39,196 bases of DNA from Desulfobulbaceae bacterium (GCA_003249645.1 QKIH01000101.1:1-39196); one strand, 5' to 3'. Positions 18,475 to 27,261 are shown, counted from the stretch's first letter. Notes: a model not told the origin generated them from the letters alone. A program made the numbers and translations.

Positions 18475-18541
18475 CAAGAGATTTGACAATCGTCTGGCTT
18501 CTGGAAACAGGCAGAATGCAGCATGGCCGGCTTTGAGTGAA

Positions 18542-19357
18542 TCAACCGGCCCAGTTGGCCAGTATATGTTTCAGCAGTCTGCTGAACTTTTCCTGCACCT
18601 TCAACCCTGCCTCAACTACCTCCTTGTGGGAGAGTGATTTTGTCGATATGCCGGTGCCGAGATTCGATATACAGCTTATACCGAGTATTTTCATGTCACC
18701 GTGGGCTGCGACAATAACTTCTGGGACGGTTGACATTCCCACGGCGTTTCCGCCAAGGATATTGGCTGCTCTTACTTCACTGGCGGTTTCATAACTCGGC
18801 CCGGTCATGTAGAAATAGACGCCTTCTTTCAATTCTATTTCAAGATCTGCGGCGCATTGTAGAGCAAGCGTGCGGATTTCTTTAGTATACGGGTCAGACA
18901 TGTCGTTAAAACGTGGGCCGAACTTATCAAAATTGGGGCCGCGCAAGGGGCTGTCTCCGATCAGTTTGATGTGGTCCCTGATAAGCATCAGATCACCGGG
19001 TTGGAAATTGGTATCCACACTTCCGGAGGCATTGGTGACGATAAGGTTTTTTATACCCAGCTGCAGCAGACAGCGTATGGGAAAGGCCACCTGTTCCATG
19101 GAGTAGCCCTCATAATAGTGAAGCCTGCCCTGCATAATGAGGATCGGAATATTGTTGAGCAGACCGGCCACTATTTTCCCTTCATGCCCTTCGACAGTGG
19201 ACAGGGGAAAATGGGGAATGTCATGGTAGGCAAGTTCAACTCTATCGGTCAGCAGATCTGCAAAAGAGCCCAGGCCGGAGCCGAGTATGATGCCAAATCG
19301 CGGCACACACTGAATGATTGAGGCGATGTGATTTGCTGCTTCCTGAAATGTTTCCAT
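18542..19357 (-). CDS. punA: Purine nucleoside phosphorylase (trimeric type)
   Basis: A 271-residue enzyme that splits inosine and guanosine (and deoxy forms) with phosphate to base and (deoxy)ribose-1-phosphate. Family markers are FGIILGSGLGSFADL, PHFPLSTVEGHEGK, GRLHYYEGYSM, VTNASGSV near residue 113, the GPSYETASE loop and GMSTVPEVIVA; this is the low-molecular-mass trimeric form. The ATG at 19357 overlaps the stop of the permease gene in a TGATG junction, so it is translated as the last gene of the seven-gene nucleoside operon. A TTG one codon earlier is also in frame. The ribose-1-phosphate goes to the phosphopentomutase encoded upstream in the same operon. Confidence 0.95.
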   Translation of the reverse strand: METFQEAANHIASIIQCVPRFGIILGSGLGSFADLLTDRVELAYHDIPHFPLSTVEGHEGKIVAGLLNNIPILIMQGRLHYYEGYSMEQVAFPIRCLLQLGIKNLIVTNASGSVDTNFQPGDLMLIRDHIKLIGDSPLRGPNFDKFGPRFNDMSDPYTKEIRTLALQCAADLEIELKEGVYFYMTGPSYETASEVRAANILGGNAVGMSTVPEVIVAAHGDMKILGISCISNLGTGISTKSLSHKEVVEAGLKVQEKFSRLLKHILANWAG

Positions 19358-20310
19358 CAATGACCACTTTTATCAAATATTTTCCCCACTGCACCGGGCG
19401 CAGTAGTTTTGCCGACAAAGCCAACCAGAATGATGAGCGTGAGAAGATAGGGCAAGATAGCAAGTATATCTCCCGGGATCGGCACGCCTTTCGAGCCGAG
19501 GTAAATTTCAAATCCCTTGGCAGCGCCGAACAGCAGGCAGGCCAGCATGGCGCCCTGCGGTTTCCATTTGCCGAAAATCATTGCAGCCAGGGCTATAAAA
19601 CCGTGTCCTGAAATAAGGGTGTTGGAAAATCTTGAAACAACTGCAATAGACATCGCGGCCCCGCCAAGACCTGCAAAAACTCCTGAAAGAATAACTGCAC
19701 AATAGCGAATTTTGATGACGCTTACCCCAAGCGTGTTGGCGGCCTCTGGGTTTTCTCCGACTGCTCTGACACGCATGCCGATTCTCGTTTTATAAAGCAC
19801 TAACCAGACGACAAAAACCATGAAAAATGCAAGATAGACAGTGGCGAACCGGTTGAAAACCAGATCCATAAAGCCGGACGACGGAAAGAGTCTGCCTTCA
19901 CCGAAGAGAAAATCGAGCGGCAAGGGCATCTTGTTGGGTATGGTCAGGGTCTGGGTTGCTCCGTCAAAGAGCAGGCGGCTGATAAAAAGGGCCGAACCTG
20001 CACCGAGAAAGTTGATGGCAATTCCGGAAACAATCTGCTCGGCGTTAAAGGTAACGCAGGCAACGGCATGAATGAGGCCGAAAAGAGCCCCCCCAAGAGC
20101 CGCACACAGCAGACCAAGCCAGGGACTGGCGGTAAAATAGGCAACCGCTGCACCGACAAAGGCGCCGAAGTACATCATGCCTTCAAGACCTATATTGACA
20201 ACCCCGGAGCGTTCAGTGATAACTCCCCCGAGAGATGTGTAAATGAGCGGAGTGGAATACATCAGCGTGGTGCCGATGATAAATCCGATATCTCGAATTA
20301 TCATTTCCAT
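19357..20310 (-). CDS. Nucleoside ABC transporter permease (second subunit)
   Basis: This 317-residue integral membrane protein belongs to the BPD_transp_2 permeases. It has about nine hydrophobic segments and the characteristic GGVITERSGVVNIGLEGMM opening and an AVGENPEAANTLGV cytoplasmic loop that contacts the ATPase. By order and similarity it corresponds to NupQ/YufQ-like partners of BMP-family nucleoside importers. It overlaps the preceding permease gene by ten bases and the following phosphorylase gene by three. It should form a heterodimeric channel with the 20301-21422 product for uptake of purine or pyrimidine nucleosides. Confidence 0.93.
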   Translation of the reverse strand: MEMIIRDIGFIIGTTLMYSTPLIYTSLGGVITERSGVVNIGLEGMMYFGAFVGAAVAYFTASPWLGLLCAALGGALFGLIHAVACVTFNAEQIVSGIAINFLGAGSALFISRLLFDGATQTLTIPNKMPLPLDFLFGEGRLFPSSGFMDLVFNRFATVYLAFFMVFVVWLVLYKTRIGMRVRAVGENPEAANTLGVSVIKIRYCAVILSGVFAGLGGAAMSIAVVSRFSNTLISGHGFIALAAMIFGKWKPQGAMLACLLFGAAKGFEIYLGSKGVPIPGDILAILPYLLTLIILVGFVGKTTAPGAVGKIFDKSGH

Positions 20311-21422
20311 CTGCCACCTCTTCGTAAAAGAAGCTGAATGAGTTTCGGCATGGCAATAAACAGGATGATTGTACCCACTACGATATTGATAACTTCGGTC
20401 GGTGCGCCGACCGCATCCTGGATTTTCGAGCCGCCGTATTTAAGGCCGCCGAAGAGAAAGCCTGCAAAAACAGAGCCTGGCCCGGTATTGTTGCCGATTA
20501 GCGATACGGCGATGCCGTCGAATCCGTATCCTTCCATGGCGGCAAGTTTGGCAACCCTATAGCTGACGCCCAATACCTGCAATCCGCCTGCTGCACCAGC
20601 CAGTGCACCGGCAATCGACATCGAAGTGATGATGCTTCTGTTCACATTGATGCCGCTGCATTCAGCCGTATGCGGATTAAAGCCTACAGCCCGCAGTTCA
20701 TAGCCAAGTGTTGTCCGGTTGAGGATAAACCAGACCAGAAAAGCGAAAACAAGGGCAAAGATGATACCCGTGTTTACCGGAGATTTGAGGATGTCGCCGA
20801 GAATTTTATGTGAACGTATAAAATCAATGCCCTCCGGGGTGATTTTCCACTGACCGAATAAATCAATCCTGGCCGTCTGCTGTATCATATGGGATTTGCC
20901 GGTACCTCTCTGGCCGAAACTCTGTATGGTTACTGCCCAGTTTAGCAGATAGAGGGCAATCCAGTTAAGCATGATCGTTGAAATGACTTCATGCACCCCG
21001 TGTCTGGCTTTGATAAAACCGGCAATACCTCCCCAGGCCGCGGAGACCGCCATGGCGCTTAGTATGCAGAGCGGAACATGCAGCATCATCGGCAGGTGGA
21101 CAAAATAGCCGACCATGGCCGCTGTGAGGGAGCCGACAATAAATTGTCCTTCAGCGCCTATGTTAAACAGGCCGGTCCGAAGCGCAAAGGCGACTGAAAG
21201 GCCGGTCATGATCAGCGGGGTGGAGTAGATTACCACGTAGCTCATGTATTTGGGTTTGGAGAAAATGCCGCGAATTATAGCACCATACGCCTCGATAGGA
21301 TTAAAACCTGCCAGCAGCAAAACAACTGCACCGACGATAAAGCCGAGCAGGATGGAGAAGATGGTCAGCCCGGCTGCTCCGTTTATCACGGCCTCTTTCA
21401 GGGAGAAAAACACTTTTTTCAT
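20301..21422 (-). CDS. Nucleoside ABC transporter permease (first subunit)
   Basis: A 373-residue BPD_transp_2 permease with about ten membrane segments, the GLSVAFALRTGLFNIGAEGQ signature and the coupling loop AVGFNPHTAECSGIN. It is the larger, NupP/YufP-like partner of the neighbouring permease. I chose the ATG at 21422 because it overlaps the ATPase stop as ATGA and has AGGA eight bases upstream; an ATG nine bases earlier lacks spacing. It is embedded in the nucleoside operon, and the overlaps imply tight translational coupling with its partner subunits. Confidence 0.93.
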   Translation of the reverse strand: MKKVFFSLKEAVINGAAGLTIFSILLGFIVGAVVLLLAGFNPIEAYGAIIRGIFSKPKYMSYVVIYSTPLIMTGLSVAFALRTGLFNIGAEGQFIVGSLTAAMVGYFVHLPMMLHVPLCILSAMAVSAAWGGIAGFIKARHGVHEVISTIMLNWIALYLLNWAVTIQSFGQRGTGKSHMIQQTARIDLFGQWKITPEGIDFIRSHKILGDILKSPVNTGIIFALVFAFLVWFILNRTTLGYELRAVGFNPHTAECSGINVNRSIITSMSIAGALAGAAGGLQVLGVSYRVAKLAAMEGYGFDGIAVSLIGNNTGPGSVFAGFLFGGLKYGGSKIQDAVGAPTEVINIVVGTIILFIAMPKLIQLLLRRGGRWK

Positions 21423-22951
21423 AACGAACATCCTGCCATGAGCCGACCCAATTGCTGTTCATCGGCTTCTTTAGCCTTTATTTCACCAACGATCCTGCCT
21501 TCATAGATAACTGCGATCCGGTCCGATACATTCATGATTTCATCAAGTTCAAAACTGATCAGGAGTACGGCCTTGCCCCTATTGCGCTGCTCAACCAGCG
21601 TCTGGTGGACATATTCAATGGCGCCGACATCCAGGCCCCTTGTGGGCTGGGCGGCGATGAGGATGTCGGGATTACTTGAAACCTCACGGGCGATGATCAT
21701 TTTCTGCTGATTGCCGCCGGAAAGTGATTTTGCCGTAATCTTTGCGTTGGCTGGGCGGATATCGAAAAGTTTGATCAGCTTTTCAGCATTGCTGTAAATG
21801 GCAGCTCGAAGCAGGATAAAAAACGTCGAGAACCGGGAAGTGTTATATGAGCTCAAAATCAGATTCTCAGCCACATCAAACTCAAAGACGAGGCCTCTTT
21901 TTTGACGGTCTTCGGGGATATGGCCCACTTTGTGATTTGTCCTGATGGTTCCAGGCGTCTGGTTGGCCAGCTCCTGGCCGTTTACCTGAATGGAACCTGC
22001 TTGGACCCTGGCAAGGCCGGTCAGCGCCTCTATCAACTCGGTCTGGCCATTGCCGTCAACACCGGCTATGCCCAGAATTTCACCTTTTTTCAGCTGCAGG
22101 TTCAGGCCGTTTACAGCTGCTATGCCGCGCTTGTCGACTACCCTCAGATTCTTGATCTCCAGAACAGCTGCTCCTGCCTGCTGCTCTGGTTTATCAACCT
22201 TGAAGCTGACCTGCCGTCCGACCATCATCGAGGCAAGCTCTTCTTCGCTCACCTTGTCCACCTCTACCGTATCAATATGCTCACCGCGGCGGATGATCGT
22301 GCAGAAATCGGCAATCTGTTTGATTTCTTTCAGTTTGTGGGTAATGATGATGACTGATTTTCCGGCAGCGGTGAGGTTTTTAATAATGGTGACAAGCTCC
22401 TGAATTTCCTGCGGAGTAAGAACGGCGGTGGGCTCATCAAAGATCAGGATTTCAGCCCCCCGATAAAGTGTTTTCAAAATTTCCACGCGCTGCTGGCTGC
22501 CGACGGAAAGATCTTCTATAAGCGCTTTAGGGTCAACGCTCAGACCATATTCCTGTGAAAGGCGCATGACATCTGCCTCGGCTGAAACCATATCGACGAT
22601 GCCGCCTGCTCTGGTCGGTTCGTTGCCCAGGATAATATTTTCTGTAACGGAAAAGGGTTCGACCAGCATGAAGTGTTGATGCACCATGCCGATTCCGTTA
22701 CTGATCGCCACGTTGGGTGATCTGATGGAGACTGCTTTGCCGTTTATGCGGATTGTGCCGGTGGTGGGGCGATACAAGCCGTAAAGCACGTTCATCAGGG
22801 TTGTCTTGCCTGCGCCGTTTTCACCAAGCAGAGCATGAACTTCCCCTTTGTGGATGGTCAGGCTGATGTGGTTATTGGCAACGACATCACCGAATTTTTT
22901 GGTGATATCGATCATTTCAACGACCTTGTTTGAAAAATCAATATGCTTCAA
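21419..22951 (-). CDS. Nucleoside ABC transporter ATP-binding protein (two ABC cassettes)
   Basis: A 510-residue protein with two fused ABC cassettes, as in ribose/nucleoside importers. The first has Walker A GENGAGKTT, signature LSVGSQQRVEI and Walker B EILIFDEPTAVLTP. The second has a degenerate P-loop GVDGNGQTE, signature LSGGNQQKMIIARE and a Walker B-like DILIAAQPTRGLDVG in which the usual catalytic Glu is replaced by Gln, as in this family. It corresponds to NupO/YufO-like proteins. The gene follows the binding-protein gene after 51 bases that contain a GC-rich hairpin (22969-22993), so its expression may be lower than that of the binding protein. Confidence 0.95.
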   Translation of the reverse strand: MKHIDFSNKVVEMIDITKKFGDVVANNHISLTIHKGEVHALLGENGAGKTTLMNVLYGLYRPTTGTIRINGKAVSIRSPNVAISNGIGMVHQHFMLVEPFSVTENIILGNEPTRAGGIVDMVSAEADVMRLSQEYGLSVDPKALIEDLSVGSQQRVEILKTLYRGAEILIFDEPTAVLTPQEIQELVTIIKNLTAAGKSVIIITHKLKEIKQIADFCTIIRRGEHIDTVEVDKVSEEELASMMVGRQVSFKVDKPEQQAGAAVLEIKNLRVVDKRGIAAVNGLNLQLKKGEILGIAGVDGNGQTELIEALTGLARVQAGSIQVNGQELANQTPGTIRTNHKVGHIPEDRQKRGLVFEFDVAENLILSSYNTSRFSTFFILLRAAIYSNAEKLIKLFDIRPANAKITAKSLSGGNQQKMIIAREVSSNPDILIAAQPTRGLDVGAIEYVHQTLVEQRNRGKAVLLISFELDEIMNVSDRIAVIYEGRIVGEIKAKEADEQQLGRLMAGCSL

Positions 22952-22968
22952 GACGTACTCCGAAGCTG

Positions 22969-22993
22969 TCAGGCCGGCGATATGCCGGCCTGA
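22969..22993. other. Intercistronic GC-rich hairpin
   Basis: A perfect ten-pair stem TCAGGCCGGC / GCCGGCCTGA with a five-base loop lies between the binding-protein and ATPase genes. No T run follows on the minus strand, so it is more likely an mRNA-stabilising or attenuating hairpin than a full terminator. Confidence 0.75.
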
Positions 22994-23002
22994 ACGGTGT
23001 GC

Positions 23003-24007
23003 TTATTTTATAAAGGCCTCGTATTCTGCAGCGGTGCTCGGAACAACAAGTTCACCGGCTTTGATTTTCGCAATGAGATCGTCAACTTCTGCCAGAATCG
23101 CAGCAGGAACATGCTTGGAGGAAGTCGGCGCAATCCCGACACCATTGTTGGAGAGATTATAGACAACAGCTTCGCCGCCTTTAAAATGTCCTTCCTGTAA
23201 TTGCTTGACCATATCGAAAATGGCGTTGTCGACCCGTTTCATGGCTGAGGTGAGTACATTGTCAGGGGCCAGGGAATTCTGGTCTTTATCGACACCGATG
23301 GCCCATTTCCCGTCTTCTTTTGCCGCTTCGATGACACCGTCACCGACTGCTCCGGAAGCGTGGAACACGATGTCAGCACCCTGGCCGTACATATTGGTGG
23401 TGATCGCCTTGCCCTTGGCTGCGTCGGTGAAAGATTCCGCATATTGACGGAGAACTTCGACATTTGGGTTGGCAAGTTTTGCACCGGCCATATATCCGTA
23501 TTCAAATTTTTCAATCAGGGGAAACTTGATGCCGCCGACAAAACCTATCTTATTGGTTTTAGTCATTTTTCCTGCGATATAGCCAACCAGAAAAGACGGC
23601 TGCTCTTCCTGAAAGATTGCGCAGCTAACATTTGCAGGCGTATCCGGGCCATAGAAAAAGTCGACGATGGCATAATACTGATCCGGGTTAATCAGAGCGG
23701 TTGATCTGATGGCATCGGCCATGAGAAAACCGATACCCCAGATCAGATCATTTTCTGCATCGGTGAGTGTTTCAAGATTCGGTGCATAATCAGCATCCTG
23801 CTTTGATTCTTTATAGGCTGTTTTTATTCCGAGCTCTTTTTCAGCCCGCTTCAGTCCTTCCCACGCGGATTGGTTGAAACTCTGGTCGTTGACACCGCCG
23901 ACATCGGTGACCATGGCCACTTTCAGTGTCTTGGCAGATGCGGTCCCGGCAAAGGCCGTGAATGCGGCAAAAGTCAGAGCAAGAGCCATAACAGACAACT
24001 TTTTCAT
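23003..24007 (-). CDS. BMP-family nucleoside-binding periplasmic protein
   Basis: A 334-residue precursor with a signal peptide (MKKLSVMALALTFAAFTAFA, cleaved near ASA). The mature part has the BMP/Med family markers KVAMVTDVGGVNDQSFNQSAW and GLKRAEKELGI, IGFVGGIKFPLIEKFEYGY and WAIGVDKDQNSLAP. There is no lipobox Cys at the cleavage site, so it is probably soluble in the periplasm. Its position before the ATPase and two permeases identifies it as the substrate receptor of the nucleoside importer. It has a good AAGGAG ribosome site at 24020, in keeping with higher expression than the membrane parts. Confidence 0.94.
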   Translation of the reverse strand: MKKLSVMALALTFAAFTAFAGTASAKTLKVAMVTDVGGVNDQSFNQSAWEGLKRAEKELGIKTAYKESKQDADYAPNLETLTDAENDLIWGIGFLMADAIRSTALINPDQYYAIVDFFYGPDTPANVSCAIFQEEQPSFLVGYIAGKMTKTNKIGFVGGIKFPLIEKFEYGYMAGAKLANPNVEVLRQYAESFTDAAKGKAITTNMYGQGADIVFHASGAVGDGVIEAAKEDGKWAIGVDKDQNSLAPDNVLTSAMKRVDNAIFDMVKQLQEGHFKGGEAVVYNLSNNGVGIAPTSSKHVPAAILAEVDDLIAKIKAGELVVPSTAAEYEAFIK

Positions 24008-24037
24008 GTGTTTTCTCCTTTAGTGTGAGGTTTATGA

Positions 24038-25216
24038 TCAGTAAAAAGAATGTCCCTGTTTAATCGGTGATAAAGAAAAAAAGGCGGCAAGACTCTGCGC
24101 TGCATCACAGAAGCTGGATCGAACACCGAGATTAAGTGCTGCATATTCATTTGAATACGAGAGCAGGGGGACATATTCACGGGTATGGTCTGTCCCTTTA
24201 AAGCCCGGATCGCAGCCGTGGTCGGCGGAGATCAGCAGAAGGTCTTCACCTGCAAGATGTCCGATGATCTCGGGTATTGCGGCATCAATCTCGCAGATTG
24301 CTCTGTAATATCCGTCAATGTCTCTTCTGTGGCCAAAATACATATCTGTATCTACCAGATTTACAAAGAGAAACTGGTTGTGTCCAGCCTGTTTTTTCAA
24401 TTCGTCCAGGGTTCTGTCTAAACAGGCCCGGTTTTCTGCATCATGGTAGCTTGTGCTGATGCCCTGTTCGGAAAAAATATCACCGATTTTGCCTATGGCG
24501 ATTGTCTCGACGTTGTTTTGCTTCAGGTGATCAAGGATAGTCGGGCCGGTCGGCAGCATCGAAAAATCTTTGCGCTGCCGGGTGCGGACAAACTCGCCTG
24601 GTTTGCCTGTAAACGGTCTGGCGATCACCCTGCCGATATGATATGCATCGCAGATTTTTCGGGCTTTTTCACAGATCGTATAGAGTTCTTCGATGCTTAC
24701 AATATCGTTATGCGCGGCTATCTGCAGCACAGAGTCTGCCGAGGTATAAACAATCAGCCCTTCACCGTTTAAATGCCTTTGGCCCAGTTCTTCGATGATC
24801 ACTGTTCCCGAGGCGCTGCAGTTGCCTAAGATGTCATAGCCGGTTTCAGCCTTCAGGGCTTCGGTCAGCTCTTCCGGAAATGATGGAAAGTCAGGCGGGA
24901 AGGTGGTGAACGGTTTCTCAAGCGGCAGCCCTGCAAGTTCCCAGTGGCCGGTAGTGGTGTCTTTGCCCGGCGATCTTTCTGCCATGACGCCGTAGCTTGC
25001 CATTGGCTGTTTGACCGGTTCACATCCCGGCAGGTCATGGCCAAGAAGCGAAGCGCAATTGCCGAGGCCCAGCCTTTTCAGCCAGGGCCATTGAAGAGCG
25101 GACACATGAGAACAGATTGACAGAGCTGTATTGGCTCCTTCGTCACCATATTGTGCAGCATCGGGCAAGGCACCGATACCGAAACTATCTATTATTAATA
25201 GAATTGCCCTGGCCAT
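24038..25216 (-). CDS. deoB: Phosphopentomutase
   Basis: A 392-residue alkaline-phosphatase-fold enzyme that interconverts (deoxy)ribose-1-phosphate and -5-phosphate, feeding pentose released by the nucleoside phosphorylases into central metabolism. The start RAILLIIDSFGIGALPDA carries the metal-binding Asp. The catalytic Thr region is SPGKDTTTGHWELAG. The second metal site appears as LVDTDMYFGHRRD and LLISADHGCDPGFKGTDHTRE. Length matches DeoB. It lies six bases after deoA and 30 bases before the BMP protein gene, all in one operon. Confidence 0.96.
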   Translation of the reverse strand: MARAILLIIDSFGIGALPDAAQYGDEGANTALSICSHVSALQWPWLKRLGLGNCASLLGHDLPGCEPVKQPMASYGVMAERSPGKDTTTGHWELAGLPLEKPFTTFPPDFPSFPEELTEALKAETGYDILGNCSASGTVIIEELGQRHLNGEGLIVYTSADSVLQIAAHNDIVSIEELYTICEKARKICDAYHIGRVIARPFTGKPGEFVRTRQRKDFSMLPTGPTILDHLKQNNVETIAIGKIGDIFSEQGISTSYHDAENRACLDRTLDELKKQAGHNQFLFVNLVDTDMYFGHRRDIDGYYRAICEIDAAIPEIIGHLAGEDLLLISADHGCDPGFKGTDHTREYVPLLSYSNEYAALNLGVRSSFCDAAQSLAAFFSLSPIKQGHSFY

Positions 25217-25222
25217 ATTTTC

Positions 25223-26527
25223 TTAGGTGATAGTCGTGTAAATCAGTGGAGGCGGCTGAATCTGCTGATTGGAAACGGTAACCGCCTGTCGAATCAGCTG
25301 ATGAACCTGATTCAACTCCTTTTTGTTATTAATGTGCAGTTCTATGAGTGTTTCGCCCGATTCAACCTGATCGCCGAGGCGTTTTTTCATCCAGAGGCCG
25401 ACGGCAGGATCAACCGGATCTTCTTTTTTGGTTCTCCCGGCTCCCAGCAGCAGCGCGGCCTTACCGATCAGGGCTGTTTCGATATGACTGATGGTGCCGC
25501 TTTTTTCCGCCTGTATTTCCATGATTTTTGAGGAAGACGGCAGCAGGCTGGTATTATGAACAACTTCAGGATTGCCGCCTTGCTCTTTTATCATCGATGC
25601 AAAGCTGTCGAGTCCTCTGCCGGTTGCGAGTTTTTCAGCAATCAGTATTCTGGCATCTTCAATGGTATCTGTAATTTCTGCTTTAAAGGCCATATTGGCT
25701 GCAAGTTCAACCGCTACATCGGCAAGGGCGCCCTTATAACGGCCCTGCAGAATTTCAATGGCTTCCTGCACTTCCAGAGCGTTGCCGACAGCGTTGCCAA
25801 GCGGCTGATTCATATCTGTAATAAGAGCGATAACTTCTTTTCCGGCGGTTTTGCCGATCTTGACCATCAGCTCGGCCACATCGAGAGCAGATTGATAATC
25901 GTGCAGAAATGAACCATTGCCGGTTTTGACGTCTAAAATGATTACATCACTGCCGGCTGCCAGCTTTTTGCTCATGATACTGGCGGCAATGAGTGATTTG
26001 TTATCGACGGTACCGGTTACATCACGAAGGGCGTAAAGAAGACGATCGGCCGGCACCAGTTCCTTTGTCTGGCCGATTACAGCAAGACCGCTGGTGTTGA
26101 CGATCTGTTTGAATCTCTCCATGCTTATGGCGGTTGAAAAACCCGGAATAGATTCAAGTTTATCCAGGGTTCCGCCGGTATGGCCTAAACCCCGTCCTGA
26201 CATCTTGGCGATTTTAACGCCGCAGGATGCAGCCAGCGGAGCGGCGATAAGGGTTGTTGTATCGGCAACTCCGCCGGTGGAGTGCTTGTCGGCTATGATG
26301 CCGTCTATCCCTGAGAGATTGACGGTTTCGCCCGAATCTCGCATGGCAAGAGTGAGATCAGAAGTTTCCCTGTCATTCATCCCGTTAAACCAGATTGCCA
26401 TTAACATGGCGGCAGCCTGATAGTCAGCCGTTTCTCCGCTTACACAGCTGTTGACGAAAAATCGGATTTCATCAGTGGTGAGGGCCTTGGCATCACGTTT
26501 TTTAAGGATGAGATCAAGAAATTGCAT
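25223..26527 (-). CDS. deoA: Pyrimidine/thymidine phosphorylase
   Basis: A 434-residue enzyme that phosphorolyses thymidine, deoxyuridine and possibly uridine. The glycosyl-transferase family signature is KMSGRGLGHTGGTLDKLE, preceded by DKHSTGGVADTTTL for the phosphate site. Length and sequence fit the pyrimidine-nucleoside phosphorylase branch. It is the first gene of the seven-gene operon, and about 280 bases of non-coding sequence separate its start from the divergent sirtuin fragment. The operon promoter must lie in that interval. I do not see unambiguous -35/-10 boxes, though the region has AT-rich and partly palindromic stretches (GATAATCTTATC at 26623). Confidence 0.95.
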   Translation of the reverse strand: MQFLDLILKKRDAKALTTDEIRFFVNSCVSGETADYQAAAMLMAIWFNGMNDRETSDLTLAMRDSGETVNLSGIDGIIADKHSTGGVADTTTLIAAPLAASCGVKIAKMSGRGLGHTGGTLDKLESIPGFSTAISMERFKQIVNTSGLAVIGQTKELVPADRLLYALRDVTGTVDNKSLIAASIMSKKLAAGSDVIILDVKTGNGSFLHDYQSALDVAELMVKIGKTAGKEVIALITDMNQPLGNAVGNALEVQEAIEILQGRYKGALADVAVELAANMAFKAEITDTIEDARILIAEKLATGRGLDSFASMIKEQGGNPEVVHNTSLLPSSSKIMEIQAEKSGTISHIETALIGKAALLLGAGRTKKEDPVDPAVGLWMKKRLGDQVESGETLIELHINNKKELNQVHQLIRQAVTVSNQQIQPPPLIYTTIT

Positions 26528-26806
26528 GGCTGATTTGTCATTTCCAAAGCTGTTGTTTTCAGGTAGAGAAAGGATCCTTCATGCCTTTTAATAATGGTCG
26601 ATTTTCAAAAAGATTACAAATGGATAATCTTATCGACTAAAGTAAATTTCATCGAAGCCGTTAGGTATTGAAACAACAGGTGGATTAAATCATTGGCGGC
26701 ATCATTGAAAAAAAAATGTAAAATTCCACTCAGAGAACATACCATTTTTAAAGCTGTTGAATCAAACAGCTCAAGACGGCCATTTTCACATGTAGAGGTG
26801 TTGGTG

Positions 26807-26911
26807 ATGAAAAGAAAGGCGGTTGTTTTTACAGGTGCCGGTATGAGTGCGCCCAGCGGTATCTCAACGTTTCGTTCAATTGATGGATTATGGCAGAAAC
26901 CTCGAAAGTGA
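26807..26911 (+). pseudogene. Truncated sirtuin (NAD-dependent protein deacylase) 5' fragment
   Basis: A normal-looking start (GAGGTG nine bases before ATG 26807) opens 34 codons with the sirtuin NAD-binding signature: AVVFTGAGMSAPSGISTFR, then SIDGLWQ, as in CobB/Sir2 proteins (TGAGxS and GLW). It should be about 240 residues long but stops at TGA 26909, and nothing resembling the remaining Rossmann fold, catalytic His or zinc cysteines follows in this window. The similarity appears to end around codon 31 (near 26900), so the gene looks cut by an inserted element rather than decayed by point mutation. It is divergent from deoA and carries the target of the CRISPR spacer described below. Confidence 0.85.
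26816..26850 (+). other. Putative Cascade target (AAG PAM plus protospacer) in the sirtuin fragment
   Basis: AAG at 26816-26818 is followed by 26819-26850, which pairs with the leader-distal spacer (27322-27290 read on the minus strand). Over 33 positions (to 26851) 27 are identical. Mismatches fall at spacer positions 3, 12, 21, 24, 30 and 33, all third codon bases of the sirtuin frame. Positions 12, 24 and 30 are also ones that are flipped out and not read by known type I-E Cascades. AAG is the canonical I-E PAM. See the first finding. Confidence 0.7.
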
Positions 26912-27098
26912 TAGTAAAAATATACTAGTTAGAAATAAATCCAGTTAAAACAAATCTATATTATTAGTATGCCTACTTATGTAGGCCATACTGTATACTA
27001 GTCATGTTTTGGTGTAAAGAAAAAACGACTATTGAAGATAGGTTTATTTTTTCCAACTCCAAAAGAGCTAGCTGGAGATAGAGATGAACAAAAAAATC
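26912..27098. other. AT-rich possible element end with repeated motif and hairpin
   Basis: No gene is apparent between the sirtuin break and the array. The motif TATACTAGT occurs at 26921-26929 and 26994-27002, with a related TATTAGTAT at 26962-26970. A hairpin GCCTAC-TTAT-GTAGGC spans 26971-26986. Such clustered short repeats could be binding sites of a transposase or recombinase at an element end. The exact end cannot be set from this window because the other terminus and an empty site are not available. Confidence 0.35.
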
Positions 27099-27242
27099 CT
27101 AGAATTTGGAAAGCATACGGTTAGAAAATATTGGTTTGAAAAATGCAGAAAGAAATTTTTGGTCATCAAGATAAAAGGCATGAGAATCGCTAATTAAAGT
27201 AATTCCAACGGACATCATTTCAATCAATATAGGATCTTGTGA
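27099..27242 (-). other. Open segment that may be a gene tail, unknown family
   Basis: A minus-strand open frame ending at 27099 continues from the terminal CRISPR repeat and encodes DPILIEMMSVGITLISDSHA, then FYLDDQKFLSAFFKPIF and NRMLSKF. Composition and codon use look protein-like, but no start codon with a ribosome site is seen downstream of the repeat, apart from internal ATGs at about 27213. It could be the tail of a gene whose 5' part was replaced by the array, or chance. I do not recognise it. Confidence 0.25.
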
Positions 27243-27261
27243 AGATAGTTTGTTAGGTGTG

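Noticed and set aside
26693-26806. Longer in-frame start for the sirtuin fragment
   Set aside because: The extra residues do not resemble a sirtuin N-terminus, and the ribosome site and family start both favour ATG 26807.
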